A stretch of DNA of 64,000 nt from Aspergillus flavus (taxonomy: Eukaryota > Ascomycota > Eurotiomycetes > Eurotiales > Aspergillaceae), in the NCBI RefSeq assembly GCF_009017415.1, contig NC_092404.1, positions 62,001 to 126,000 on the forward strand, in the 5' to 3' direction. Made by a program: the position numbers and the translations under genes. Shown here one piece after another: positions 45,986 to 58,861 of the stretch. The notes below the pieces were generated by a model. It made no database searches and was not told the origin of the DNA. It was given only the letters and a program-made list of their open reading frames with translations. Within the stretch, counting starts at the first letter, position 1. Each line of letters begins with the position of its first letter.

Positions 45986-47183
45986 TGAATATGACAGAAG
46001 AATAAGGAGACTTTGCCTTGAGTAGCATCTGGGTCTTGCGCTTGCAAGGGCAGGTGGAGCAACAGTCGATAAGCATCATCCACTGATCTGAAGTGAAGGC
46101 AAAGTGAAGGAAATTGCGGGGTAAAAAGACCAGAGTAACTCAAATCATGCATAAGGCTTGAGTAATTTATTTAATTAGTCTGATATGCACTGCATCTTAC
46201 GTTGTCCAATGATCATCGCGGCTGGCACCGGATTGCTTCGGTTAGGGTTCTTGTCCTGGTTGACTGAAATGTTGGTATGCACTTTAGTCCCTTGCTCGGA
46301 AATCGCCCGGTCTGGTATTAGAGCAGTAACGGTCTTGAGATCATGAATTAAATAACAAGGGATCCTTAGAGGGCAACTCGGCCAAAATTGCTCGGCATAT
46401 CGGTGGCTAGCTAGGGAACCATCCCTTCCGTTAGTTACATTCTCCGAGCGAGCAGTTATGAATGTTCGTCGGCAGATGGGTCAGAACATATCTGGCATAA
46501 TGCTTGCGTGTCCTTGAAGCACTTACCGAGGTGATAGTCAACCGTACAACTCTTGCCTTGATTGATAGGACTGAGCTATGTGCAAGAAACAGTAATGCCG
46601 AAGATGCTCCGAGCAAGATGAATCTGAAACCACGGGAGTCGGGAGAGATTTCAGATTGAGACAGAGGGTGATCCCCACAATCTCCCCCTTTTTCCGTTTC
46701 ATGTCGGTTGATTGGGACCTTTCTCACACTCTCCAAGCTCAATCTTTCGGTAAGTTCTCCTATACTATGTCCCATTGCCCCACAGGTTCCTAGTAGCCTG
46801 ACCAAGACTCGCGATTTAGGTTCAAGTCTGCAACGAAGTTTTCACTTTCGAACCCTAAGCAGACCTATAGGGCTGAATGAGGTAGTATGGTGGACCCGGT
46901 CATGACTCAAGAGAGCAATGGACATCAACATACTTCCACTTGATTGTCGTGACCCCCGATGACTGGCTCAGACCCAGTTCGATCATTGCTCCGCCTTGGC
47001 CAAGAAGCTTGAGATGATAGATCTGGTCTCGGGTATTCCTGTGGAGGAACACGGCAAGGCACTCTGTCTTGAAATGTCTCAAGTCAATGTTGGTCCCTGA
47101 AGCCGATGATCCATGACCGCTATCGTTGCTTCAAGTTACTCTTGGCACTCTAGGGGTCCTGCGTTTCGAACTGCCGGAATAAG
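45986..47183. other. Divergent intergenic region
   Basis: About 1.2 kb between the divergent permease and metallopeptidase-like genes. A 124-codon minus frame at 46431-46805 has no domain; not called. Confidence 0.45.
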
Positions 47184-47190
47184 TATAAAT
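47184..47190 (+). promoter_or_regulatory. TATA box of secreted metallopeptidase-like gene
   Basis: TATAAAT lies about 70 bp before the ATG at 47255. Confidence 0.5.
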
Positions 47191-47254
47191 AAATGGCGAC
47201 CTGGACACCTACTTGAAGATGGCAATAGGTCATTAACCCCTCTTTTTGAACACC

Positions 47255-48628
47255 ATGGCGTCCAAGAAACAAATCATCCCTATACTTCTTTTAACGGCAA
47301 TTCAGGCCTCTGCAGCACCGGCCCCGCAGGCGAGTTCTGGTGCTCAGCCAACATCATTCACCGCGAATCCCAATGTTGGCCCCGGAGGAGCTAGCTACAA
47401 GGACTCGGACCATTTTCGTCTCTACTCGTCGGATCAGAGCAATGCAGATGCGGTTCTGACCATGCTTGAAGCTGCCTATAGCTGCTATGTCGGTGACCTC
47501 GGGTGGACGACGTCGGGAATCCCATATAACGCGGACCCCAGCACCGTGACAACACTGTGGAAGGAGAACGTGTACGAAGTAAATGATTTGGGCAGTGCCG
47601 CAGGCGTGCAGAAGTCTGACCCGAACACCGGTCTCAGCTGGCTAGAGGTGGTTCCGTCTTCCCTCGCGGATCCGAGAGTCACCGTGCATGAATATGGTCA
47701 TGCCCTCACCTACCACAGTCGGAACTGGGTGGACCAGACTGCCACAGGTGCATGGTGGGAAACAGTCGCCAATTGGGTGGCAGATACATTCAGCACCTCT
47801 CCACTATGTGCGAAGGCCAGGTCCAACTACAACCAACCGACTGGTGATACCATGATCGAGCTCAACAAAGTGATCGGAGACTCGTTTCAGGTCATTGTGG
47901 ATGGCTCGACGGGGAGTGGGAACTACTACCAGGCATGGCCGTTCTTGACCTACTTGACCAACAATCCGGACAACTACGCGGGTCTCGGCAGCGATGTTGT
48001 TCGCCAACTTTTCCAGCAATATGAGAAGGGCAGCAACGAGACTCCCCTCCATACTCTTGCACGCATTTCGACGGCTGCATCCGTCCAGGAAATTGTCGGT
48101 CGCTACTGGGCTCGCATGGCTTATGTGGATATCGGTCATACAATCGCTCAGAAAGCATTCCTCAACCAAAGGAATCGCCTCAACTATGCGAATGTTGACC
48201 CCCAAGGCGATGGTACCTATGTGGTCAAATCTTCTCGTAAGCCACAATACATGGGTGCCAACATCCTGCCCCTCAGCAATGCGGGAGCTGGCAACCTTCA
48301 AGTTAGCATTACTTCCAACGGAGTCTTCTCTGCGACGCTTGCTATCCGCAACACCAACACGGGTGCTGTTCGGTATGTCTCGCTCGAGAATGGGTCGGGC
48401 GCGGCTGTCATGACCGGCAATGAAGAAGCCAGTGTCGTGATTGCCAATACCCCCAAGACACTCTACGAGTATGATGCCTTCAAGCTGACCCAGGAGGTAC
48501 AGCAAGGGTTGGACTACACCATCAAGATCTCTGGAGCCACGGTGCAGGGCACTGCAGAATCGACGTCAACTACCGGATCCACTACGGGGTCAACGGGATA
48601 TCAAGGCTTACCTTCCTTCTTTAGCTAA
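47255..48628 (+). CDS. Secreted putative zinc metallopeptidase (HEYGH, gluzincin-like; DUF6055-type)
   Basis: Single-exon gene of 457 aa from the ATG at 47255. A signal peptide (IPILLLTAIQASAAPAP) leads a mature protein with VTVHEYGHALTYHS. His145, Glu146 and His149 form a zinc-binding HExxH, and WWETVANW supplies Glu169, 20 residues on, as the third ligand expected in gluzincins. The N-terminal part (SYKDSDHFRLYSS, MLEAAYSCYVGDLGW) and the peptidase-like core resemble the DUF6055 family of bacterial and fungal secreted proteins. A beta-sandwich-like region follows, and the tail has a Ser/Thr-rich run (TAESTSTTGSTTGSTG), probably O-glycosylated. The activity is predicted from the motif, not known. 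An M36 peptidase gene lies 0.9 kb away, in convergent orientation. Confidence 0.8.
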   Translation: MASKKQIIPILLLTAIQASAAPAPQASSGAQPTSFTANPNVGPGGASYKDSDHFRLYSSDQSNADAVLTMLEAAYSCYVGDLGWTTSGIPYNADPSTVTTLWKENVYEVNDLGSAAGVQKSDPNTGLSWLEVVPSSLADPRVTVHEYGHALTYHSRNWVDQTATGAWWETVANWVADTFSTSPLCAKARSNYNQPTGDTMIELNKVIGDSFQVIVDGSTGSGNYYQAWPFLTYLTNNPDNYAGLGSDVVRQLFQQYEKGSNETPLHTLARISTAASVQEIVGRYWARMAYVDIGHTIAQKAFLNQRNRLNYANVDPQGDGTYVVKSSRKPQYMGANILPLSNAGAGNLQVSITSNGVFSATLAIRNTNTGAVRYVSLENGSGAAVMTGNEEASVVIANTPKTLYEYDAFKLTQEVQQGLDYTIKISGATVQGTAESTSTTGSTTGSTGYQGLPSFFS

Positions 48629-49536
48629 TGATAGAGCTGGAGCACTGCGAGGTAGATAATTGTTATGTGTTATTCAACTGTCTGGAAAGTCCATTATATG
48701 ATTGTGCATCAGGTGACTCATCAGGTGACTGACAGCTAATCATCTTTGTACATATACGGGCAGCTGATGGCAGTGCCCTTGTTCGCAGCTGCCTCTTTTG
48801 GTGAACGATTTGCATCCCACGACATGAAGACTTGTAGGCAGTACAATTCCTGTAATGCAGCGGAACCACTATCCTACCCAGATTCTCCTGGAAACATTCG
48901 CAATATAATAAGGCTCGTAACCTGTCTGTGCCCCTAGGATGCTCAACTGAGTCTAATCATTCAGAATAGCAACTCAAATTCCAAATCAAACCAGCGATGT
49001 AAGTAGCACAACACTCTTCATCCCCGAATGTTGTCTCATATAATGGAGGTGCTACTACCTCAAGGACGTCTACTCCTGTGGGTGCTCCGAAAGGGGCCCC
49101 ATCATCCAATGCCCCATTCGCCGGGGAACGAACACCAAGTGTGCCCGCCTTGGTGTGCAGCAGCCCCGTGCTATAAACAACTATTGCCCCAACCACCTGG
49201 TGGGACCGGCGGCCACCGTGACCTATGATCAAGGTGGAGGGGGAGATGGAGAGCAAGCAGAGGGTCAGGACGGCCAAGGGGGCCAGGAAGACGGGGAAGA
49301 ATGACCCTGAATTCGAAGCGGCGGACGATAAGAGGGGTGATGAGTTGAGATAGTATTTCTTAAGGACAAATCATTGTGTAGAAATCCGACATAAGGGCCA
49401 GAGTGCCATAACCTATTCATGCTATTGTGCAGTGCAAGTTACCTGACAGTAAGAATTAAGAAATGTTGTTAAATTCAAACTATAGTCAGCCTACAGGATC
49501 TCCCCAATCACCTAGCTGAAAGAATATACACAAACT
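48629..49536. other. Convergent intergenic region with purine-rich patch
   Basis: 3' flanks of two secreted-peptidase genes. A G/A-rich segment (about 49210-49310) encodes only low-complexity Gly/Gln/Glu or Lys/Arg in any frame. No gene is called. Confidence 0.45.
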
Positions 49537-51669
49537 CTAGCAAGCATCAGAGGGCACCTTATCACTGCCCACCCGACGAGACGCATGGTATTCAGCGCCT
49601 TCACCCAAACCACGCTTAGCAAACGCCTTCCAAATCTCGCACTTGTTAGCACCATCGGTGAGAGCCTTATCGGCATCGAGGATGGCGTCGCGAGCCTGGA
49701 CACAGTTGGGGTTGCAAGGTTGCCTAAAAGTCAAGGTTAGCCCCTGCGATAGGTAGAAAGAGGAAACGAGGTTGTCACTTACAATGCCATGCCATCAATC
49801 ACCAGCTTCATGGCGAGATACTTGCCGTCAGTCGGAACTCCATCCTTGAACTCGGGCTTTGGCCCGTCATTCTTGCCGTGCTTATCGATCAAGTTCCACA
49901 ACAGCTCGTACAATACGTTAGCCCACACCGCGCCGATGGCATGCACTTCGTCCAATTCATTGAGACTGGTGTAGGTGAGAGGGTTGGTTTCCAGGGAGGT
50001 TGAGAATGGGTAAGCACGGATGCCACCTTTCTTGTTTGCAGCCCATTCACCCATGGTATAATCGGTCGAGTGAGTATCGCCGGCCTTGAGCCGAATTGCC
50101 GTGGCCATGAAGTCTCCCCAACCTTCACCCATTCCGCCGGATTCAAGGGCATTCAAGCAGCGAGAGTTAGCAGGTCCTCCAGTGAGCCGGTTAGAAACTG
50201 TGTACCATGGTGTTAGTTCAGACTGCCTTATCTTGGGGTTCATAAGGGATACATACGACCGTGAGTATACTCGTGAATCACAATACCAGCCTCGAAGGAG
50301 CCGTCACGGTAAGGCTGGGACTCGGTCCAAATGTACATGCGCATGCGGCCGGGCTGTCCATCCGGGGGCGTAGCGAAGTTGGCGTTATTGGTGCCAGAAC
50401 CGTCCTGAGCATTGAGGATCACGTAGTCGTTTCCAGCACCTCCTTTTCCATTGTTATCGTACTGGAAATTACCGGCCTCCTCGTTGAAGCCCAGAGTGTA
50501 GAGTAGGTCGTGGTACGTGTTGGCAGTGTAGAAAAGCTGAGTGATAGACGCATCAATATAGGACTCTGGGGGTGTGGCGTTGAGCGAATAGGGGTATTGG
50601 AATTTCAAATCGGGGCTATCAGGCCGGTAGTTCTTCAAGTACTGCGATCCACCGGTAGGGTTCGACTGCGCGATACCGTTGTTGCCGCGAGTTGTGGTAT
50701 AGTTGTTTTCTCCGTCACTGATCCAGGTGAACGCAGATGCGGACGAATCCCATGGATCGCTGATGACGGTGCGAGGGCCCTCCGTGGGATCATTAATACC
50801 CCATGCACTGTGGTGGTGTGTCAGCTTCATTCTACAGTCCAAGTCACATTCTTAAAATACTCACTATACTTGGTAATCTGCCTCGGCTACGTAGTCAACC
50901 ACACCATGGACATCTTTGCCGGTATTGGCATCGATGTAGGTCAACAGCCAGTTGCTGTCAATATCTGTCTCCACCTTCCAGGTCAAAGCAAGGCTGCCAT
51001 CTTCCTTTACCAAGTAGACCAACTGAGCCTTGGGATCCGAAACGGTGCCAGAGACTCCCTTGAAATTGAAGGACTCTTTGTCCTCGGTAGCCTCAGTAGA
51101 CACTTGATCTAGAGTGATAGAAAGCTGTAAAGCTTCGTTGGTTCCTCTGAGAGCCGCTACAGGGTCGGTATAATCCCGCTTCGTCAAAGGATTGGCATCA
51201 GGGATTTTGCCCGTATAAAAGGAGTGGCCATAGGAAAAGATCTTTCCATTTTTCCCAACCTAAATGAAGTGGTTAGCACCGAACATAGTATAGGTGGACT
51301 GCAGCGTACATTGACATTGAAGTCCGCATTGTCAATGTCAAGGCCATGGGCCGTCTGACGGAAATTGACATGAGCGACCCCATTGCTACCAATGTAATGA
51401 TCCTTGACGACACGGAAGGTAGCATCTGGCAGGATATTCTTCACGAGCTGAGTGGCCGTCTCCACGTAGCTTTGCTCGGTGAAGGGAGAGAAAGAAGATG
51501 AAACATCACTCGAAGACTCAGTCGCATTGATATACTTCGCTGCCTGGTGCAAACGGAATGAGTTCAAGTCAACTGTGCGACGTTGAAGTCCATGTGCATG
51601 ATGGGTAGGATGCGCAAGGACGGCCAAAGGTAGGCCAAGGGCTCCAGCTAGTAGAAGACCCCGCATCAT
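49537..51669 (-). CDS. mep: Extracellular metalloproteinase, fungalysin (peptidase M36)
   Basis: Secreted zinc endopeptidase (elastinolytic metalloproteinase). Five exons (51669-51310, 51259-50865, 50807-50257, 50197-49783, 49723-49537) give 635 aa, the normal size for Aspergillus Mep. Order: signal peptide ([18 protein letters not shown]), an FTP-type propeptide to about residue 245 ([20 protein letters not shown] is its inhibitory core), then the mature enzyme. The zinc site is [14 protein letters not shown]: His430 and His434 bind zinc, Glu431 is the base and Glu460 in [10 protein letters not shown] is the third ligand. The C-terminus ends in a paired Cys. The protein starts with two Met codons, either of which may serve. 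A TATA element lies about 90 bp upstream. Confidence 0.96.
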
Positions 51670-51756
51670 GAACTGCCAGGGCGTTGGACTCAATGCAAAT
51701 GATAGAAGATGATCTGTGGAATGGTTCTGCCTTGAATGCTGCGACGCTCAGCTGTT

Positions 51757-51763
51757 ATTTATA
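51757..51763 (-). promoter_or_regulatory. TATA box of mep
   Basis: TATAAAT on the minus strand about 90 bp upstream of the ATG at 51669. Confidence 0.55.
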
Positions 51764-52999
51764 CCGGTTCAATTGGAGATTTCGACGCGCTGGATCAACG
51801 CAAAGAAGCATTTCTTCTTGGCCCGAGACAACCCGGAGCTAGACATATTGTGTCCCATTCATCATGGTGGGAAAAGGGCAATCAGCTGCGCATTCAGACT
51901 CCTGCAATATCCGACAAACTTCATCTATAGCAGCTCGGGGTTACCTTCATGCACCTCATGGTGGAGCAATCACCCAGGGGCAGACCACTCCGTGAAGAGT
52001 ATGCCAATAATGATCAGGGCCATTGAATAATATCCATTTTCTCAAAGCAATTGCGACATTGCGTTCAAGAAACCGCTCCGTCGGCTCTCCGATAGATTGA
52101 TTCAGGGTCTTCCCAATCGGGGCAGGTTGCTAAGACATTAGATTGCTCTTAATACCACGTTAGCGCCAATTCTGCAATGCGGGAAATGAATGCCGAGACT
52201 TTCATGCAAGTGCCCAATGGCGGAAGCACGATGATTCCTCACAATCATCTTGGCATTCTCTTGGGTTACATGCAGGTACACACCTCGGCGGCGCTTATCA
52301 ACGTCCCAATTCTTAGTTCCTGAACGTAGAACAGGGCCCCAGACTGTCTTGCCCCACTACTCACGCTTTCCGTGAAGTATCCTTGTCTTCCAACCCCATT
52401 AATGGTCAGGAGACTCTGTCCCACAGGTTTCACACATCATGCCAAGCCCGATGTAGAGGGCTAACCATGTACTGTACAGACCCCGGCGTGACCTAAGGCT
52501 ACAATTGTATAAAAAAGATGCCTATCACGGAGTATGTGCACGTGAGAGATTATCTTACTCAGTTTCCTATCATGGTAAGTTCTGAGGGGAATTGCCGAAG
52601 TATAGTTACTGTAGTACTGACAAAGCATGCCATACAAGAAGTGGATCTCAGTCAGGGGTTACTCATTATGCATGCCAATCCATGGCGAAAACCGGATTCT
52701 ACTCGACATGGCTTTAATATTAAAGTATATTGGACACTGTTACAGTTGAAGTCAGGCCATGTAAGACCTTCTTACACGTGGGCTCAGTACACCTGCCATG
52801 AACCGGAGGTCGAAAGTCAACAGTGATCTTTGAAAGATGTGACGTTTGATTCTGTCCTTCAACTAGAGGTACACTGTAAAGGTGCTAGAGCACTGCTATC
52901 TATCGTAATCATGTATATGTACACCGACATGAGAGTAAAAGGAAACAACGGAAGAAAAAATTCAAAGAAGGATAGGAAACACTAGAGCGACCACCAAAT
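51764..52999. other. Upstream region of mep and 3' flank of ABC transporter
   Basis: About 1.2 kb. A 102-codon plus-strand frame (52518-52826) has an ATG but no recognisable domain and is not called. Nothing else is seen. Confidence 0.45.
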
Positions 53000-55900
53000 C
53001 TAAAGCCTCAAAGGAGCCCTGTCTGAACCCCTATCCTTATCCCAATATAACTCAGCAAATGCTCCTCCTCTCTCGAGCAGAACAGCCGGCGGACCTTGCT
53101 CTTCGACGCGTCCGGCATCCACCACAATAATCTCATCGAAATCTATAATGGTCTCCAGTCGATGTGCAATGGCGATAACAGTATGATCGGCAAATTCACT
53201 CCGAATGAGCGACTGGATAAGGTCATCCGTTTTGGTGTCAATGCTAAAGGACGGCCAGGTTAGCTATCGTATCAGGAGGATGGCAGTTTGGGGTTACTGA
53301 CCTGCTCGTCGCCTCATCGAGGACTAGAATCTTCCCCTCCGGTCGCACCATGGCGCGGGCGAAGCAGAGAAGTTGCTTCTGACCCGGGGAGAAGGTATCA
53401 GGCGTAATTGTAGCATCTAAGCCGCCGAGCTCTCGAACCGGATCCCATAGTTGGACCTTCTTCAAGGCATCAATGATGATGTCGTCATGGATTGACATGC
53501 CCGGGTCCACGTTAAGGCGAACTGAGCAACCCGGCAGGAGGAATGGCTCCTGGGGGATACAATTCAGCTGAGCGCGCAGGTGGTTACGGGCTAGCAGAGA
53601 GATGTCCAGCCCGTCGATGTTGATCGTCCCGCTGGTCAGTTCAATCAGGCGGAACAGTGACGATACGAGCGAGGACTTCCCACTACGAGTTATTATCAGT
53701 GCTGAACAACTAAAAGGGTTATATGGGGGAAGCAAAGGACGAGAACAAACCTTCCGGAGCGACCACAGATTCCAACCTTGGTGCCTGCTTTAATCGATAG
53801 AGAAATATGATCGAGCGCACGGGTGGAGGAGTTCCTAGAACCACTGTGTGTTAGCCAGGGCACGAGCTAGAATGGAGGAAAAGACGCAGAATCATACTTG
53901 TAGGAAGCCACCACATTACTAAACTCGATTGCTCCCCTGGCTGGCCAATCTGGCGGAGGCACCGCTGTCTCATCTTCGAGGTGTTCCGACTCGATAGTAG
54001 CTTTGAAGTTGCGAATTCGTGCCACTGCCCCAATGGATGTCTCCAAAACTGTCCACTGCTTGATTAGACCCTGCAGATTCTCGGTAAAGGTGACGATATT
54101 CAGCAGTGCCAATCCAATGGAGCTCGCGCTGACTTTCCCACGCGTTGCGACGGCGATGGATACTAGGACGACGGCAAATCCGGCCACCATTAGGGCAATC
54201 ACCAGTTCAAGCCAGCGTTGAATGGCGAAAAGCAGATAGAAGGGCTTTTGGGAATCGTTAAGCAATTTACTGTTGCGTTGGCGGTAATGTTGTTCCCACT
54301 TGTAGCTCCGAATGGTGGACAGACCGCTAAGACTCTCGAGGAAGTGGGAGACCAGCGGGGCTTTGGCTTCAATATCCAAATATCGGATCTGGCGGGAGGT
54401 ACGAAGGTAAAACCGCTGAGTAAAGTAGAAAGTGATTATACAAGCTGGGATGGTGGCGGCGATGTAGCCGGTTGAGGTGCAGATGACCACCATTTGGGCT
54501 ACACAGGTGAAGAAGGTAAGGATAGTATTCAGCACAGAAAGGGGGAGCTCCATGTCGATCAGCTGCAGGTCCTGGCTGAATCTGGGGGAGAGGTCAGCAA
54601 TCTCTCTCGTCACTATATCAATCTTTCTTCTTCGTTACTCACCGGTTCGTCGTGTTGCCTAGATCCGTGGTCTGGAAGAATGACATAGGGGCACTAAAGG
54701 GTTAGCCGAGGAAGAGAAAGGCAGGATGATTGGAAAAGTCGTACTCTAGAACACTCTTCAAGAGCTCAGCATGCATATTTTTGGCACCACGGGCGACCAG
54801 ATTCGCCATCAGATGCCTAGTTCAGATCAGCTCGAGGAAAACGCTAGATGGAGACATGAGAACTCACCAGCAGGAAGTGACAAGTGTGGAAGTGGCCATC
54901 ACGGCGATAAACGCATAAATCCCAAGCCAATATCCCAGTCTTTCGTTGGGATGATCGACGTTTGAATTTGCCCACTTCTCCACCCAGATAGCTAAGCTTG
55001 TCAGTATTGACTGATGTTCACCTGTTCGACAAATACTCACAAGGATATGTAATGGTAACCACATAAGCCATTATCAAAAGAACAAACACCGCCGACCGGA
55101 ATACTCCCAGTACTTGGGTATAGTACCAATAGATGGACATATCACCCGTCCGTCGCCCATCCCCCTGCGGTGTCGGTTCTATTTGTACCTCAGGACTGGC
55201 CAACGAGAGCCTATGTTGAGAGAGCCGGTTTTGCGAGAGACGGTTTGGCACGAACTGACTCTGGGTGGACTGATTCTGTGAGAACTGGTCATGGGAAAAC
55301 TGTTGAGAAAAGGGCCGGGAGAGACGCTGAGAGAATTGTTGTGAGAACCTCTGCGAGAACCGCTGGGAGAACCGCTGGGAGAATCGATTTTGAGACAATC
55401 GATTTCGGGCCCTGGCCCTTGGGATAGGAATCTCAGGGGCCTCCAGATGAACTGTTGCCTTCCGTTTCGGCACAGCTGCTAGACTACGAATATAGCTGTC
55501 AGCTCGTGAGTGGAGGTCTTTGTATGTTCCTTGTTCCATGATGTTGCCGGATGGGCCCAGGGCGATGATATGGTCCGCAACAGAGAGGCGAGAGGCTGGC
55601 ACAATGTCAGAATGGGGTCAGGAGTCCAAAGGATATCGGGGGAATACGTACGACTGTTCGTCGTCAGGATCACTGTCGTACCCAGCTTCCGTAAAAGCCC
55701 CCCTGGGGCCAACAGGGCATTGAAGACCGCATCTTCCGTGGTGCGGTCCAGTCCGCTGAAGACGTCGTCCAGGATAATAGTCTCTGATCTCGAGTATACA
55801 GCCCGAGCCAGAGCCTTTAGTAATGTACTGGGTCAGCATAAGACTATCCATGAAAGGAGGACGAGGTCAAAGTGAGCAAAAAGAAACATACCACTCGTTG

Positions 55901-58460
55901 TTTCTGCCCTCCACTCAGAATAGCACCTTGAGTCCCTAACATCGTCCTATCCCCATCCGGCTGTTTACGAATATCGTCATATAGGGCACATGCATCGATG
56001 ACTGTGTTATACCAGCGCAGGTCGAAAAGTGACTCGCCCAAGATATTTTCCTGGATGGTATTGTTCGTTAACCATGGTGTCTGTGAGCAGTACGCGATCG
56101 AGTCGGGATCAGCTTTCAACCCTCCCGAGAAGATGGGCGTCTCTCGCAGCAACGTGCGCACAAATGTGGACTTCCCAGATCCGACCGGTCCAACGACAAA
56201 CGTGACTGTGCCTCGATGAATCTCAAAAGTGAGATCTTGTACCACGGCCGGTTTACTTTCTTCCCAGCCAGCGCTGCGACCCTCTGCCACAAAGACTGGA
56301 CCGGTGACTTCGTAGTACAAGGGCAACTTCTCGCGACTGGAGATACTGGGGACCCCCTCCACAACCGACATACCCTTTCCGTCATAGACGACTCCCATCT
56401 CCGTCAGTGCGCTAGACAAGACGCTGGCGGGGATGCTAATGTTGCTCCGCGTCCCTCGGGGCTCATGTGCGTCGTCCCTTCGTGGGTCCGACTGTAAAAA
56501 CTCGTTCACTCGTTTAATAGAGCCGATTGCGGTGGCGACACCCGTTGCAGCTTCAACCAGGTTAGAGATAGGTGTGGCAAGAAGAGTGAATAAGGTGAGC
56601 GAGGTGAACGCCTTGGCGGCCGTCAGGGTTTCGTCGCCTTTATGTCGTGCTATGAGGGCGTAGATGGTGAACGAGGCCAGCGGGGAGAGTGTGACGTTGC
56701 TGTATGCCACGCCGACCACCAGGATCAGCAGTCGACGGAACTTTTCCGACTTGACGACCTCTTCGATGCGCATCGTCTGGACGAGGTTGAACAGCTTGTC
56801 GGTCAATCCCGCCGTGCGGACTCCTTTTACAGACCCCAAAACCTTTGCAGTGATATCGACTCGTTTCTCAATGGCTTCGAGCCAGACCTGCTGGCGAGGG
56901 CCGGCCAGTCCGGAGATGAGCAATGACATGGCCATACAGACTACACAAAGTCAGTGATGTGTAAGACAGTAAAAGGAGACGCAGGTGCACATACTAAACA
57001 CCACGATGATCGGAGCGATACTGGCGACCCCCAGCTGGCGCCATAGCAAATACAGCGCAATAGGAATCTCGACAATACAAGCCCAGGCATCATGGATGTA
57101 GTGTAGACCGCCTGAAATACGCTCCATATCTGCACTCATAAGAGTGACGGGGGCGCTGGTTTCGACGTCGATGTCACGCATGACCATGACGTGACTGTAG
57201 AGCATATCGACCAGACTGGCTCGTATCATGGAGACCACTCGATATGCCTGGTGATGGGCGAAAGCTGTGGAAACCTAGTGTAGTCAGTATAAGATATACA
57301 CGATACTGCATTTATTGAATGGAAGACTCACCGCGATACCAGTGTAGACTATACCAAAGGCTCCAATCAGTGCGTATCCCTGTGCCTTGGGATGGGTAAG
57401 CTCGTTTGATGCTACCCAGGTTGTGGTTGCTTCGACCAGGAAGGGCTGTGCGAATGTGAAGGCCACCTGTAACGCTCGGGGGACGACTCCCAACAAGATT
57501 GGAACCAAGTAGTATCGGCAGCATGCCCAAAGCAAACTGTGAGGGGAATTCCGATTCGGGTCTAAGATTATAACGCTGTCATCAGTCCCGATTCAGTGCA
57601 CAGAAGTGAAACAAACAAGCTTACCCTTTCTCCAGAGCGCGTGCAATCCGCTTTCACCCTGCCCCGTAGAACGAAGTGAGTCCTCGATTGGAGGAAGCAG
57701 CTCAACAGTCAAATCCACGCGGTTGCCGAGCATTAGGAGCGGGTTGAGCCAACAGTAGAGACATTCTCCCAGAATCCCCACGGTCGATTCCGGAGGTGAA
57801 TCTCTGTAGTTTCGTCTTAAAAGGGATCTCTTTGACATGGTTTCGGTAATTAACAACACCACCTTTATGCACAGAGTCACCGTATAGACTACCGCAATCT
57901 CGCGATTCTTCTCCAGGAAGTATAACGTGCGGGTCTCGGCCAGGGACAAGATCGAAGACAGAAACAGATAGCCACAATTGATGGTAGCGGGCCGAATAGT
58001 ACAGATATGCTCATAGTGAGAAAGAACACCGAATACGATGGACGCCAGCCAGGAGACCACCGCCGTTGCGATGGTAGCTCGAGTGGTCTTTCCTGACGGC
58101 GCCGCCCAGAGGCCCACGAGGGTGAGCTGAAGGACAGCCAACAGAGCATATCCACCCTAGCGAATAGGTCAGTTTTCATACTTTCTTCATGGGTCCTTGG
58201 CTTCGGGCGCATCGTACTAGTTTTACGAAATATCGATATCCTCCCTGCACCTTTATCGTCTGTTGTCGCAGGTGGTAGATACGTGGCAACGCCCAGAAGA
58301 GAAAGAAGAGCGTCACCGGTAATGTGAGGACTGTCTCTTCGAAGTACAACGTGAAATCAAAGCCATCTTTGCACTCATGGTTGACAACAGGCCCAAAGGT
58401 ATCTTCGACAGCAATAGGGCATGCCGTCGCCGCTCTGGGGTGAAGCCAGAACGAAGACAT
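53000..58460 (-). CDS. ABC-C (MRP-like) full transporter with RFSQ-repeat linker
   Basis: ATP-driven exporter of 1563 aa in 14 exons: 58460-58218, 58156-57625, 57561-57332, 57274-56995, 56940-55892, 55814-55652, 55595-55041, 54991-54868, 54816-54745, 54693-54643, 54581-53898, 53834-53751, 53682-53302 and 53243-53000; all junctions keep frame. Layout: an N-terminal five-helix TMD0, TMD1, NBD1 with Walker A GPVGSGKST (679-687), signature LSGGQKQR and ETIILDDVFSGLD, then a linker, TMD2, and NBD2 with GRSGSGKSS, signature FSPGQKQLLCFARA, Walker B KILVLDEATS and IAIAHRLETI. The linker (about 897-967) is a run of RFSQ-like repeats. ABC-C proteins export conjugates, toxins and secondary metabolites; its place beside a thioesterase and a divergent FAS beta gene suggests a product of that pathway. 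Substrate not known. Confidence 0.93.
55194..55404 (-). repeat. Degenerate 12-15 bp coding repeats (RFSQ)n in ABC linker
   Basis: On the minus strand, units of the form CGNTTCTCNCAG (Arg-Phe-Ser-Gln) recur back to back around 55320-55400, and looser RLSQ/QFSQ versions continue to 55194. They lie between NBD1 and TMD2. Confidence 0.85.
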
Positions 58461-58861
58461 CGAGAATGTGGATTAGTGATGTTTAGTTTTCTTTCATCTA
58501 TGGTCGTATCCTCCACATTATGAGAAAGAAAGTAGATCATGGCGATCGTCTTTTGTTCATCAGCATTTGAAACTTGAGGGATTGAGTCGTGGCGGTGCTC
58601 GTGGGCCCGTCATAGCGGTAGTTCATATGCACGGTGAGCCGCCGAGCTTAGGGTTGACGACGCCTATTCTATAAATGGCACTTTACTGAGATCCCACTCG
58701 CAATATTTCATTATAAACTCACGATCCAGGCAAATATGACATGCAGGCTCATCAAATCGCTACCAGTTCCCTCTAGCTCCCCTTAGTTCCTGCCATATCT
58801 GCCCCCCACTACCCCCACTCCATCTCTGACGAAAGTCTACTTCAGGCCCCCTCTGAAACAA
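58461..58861. other. Intergenic between thioesterase-like and ABC genes
   Basis: About 400 bp holding the ABC gene promoter and the thioesterase 3' flank; no gene is seen. Confidence 0.5.

Noticed and set aside
52518..52826. 102-codon frame downstream of the ABC transporter
   Set aside because: Has an ATG but no domain or conservation evidence from sequence alone.
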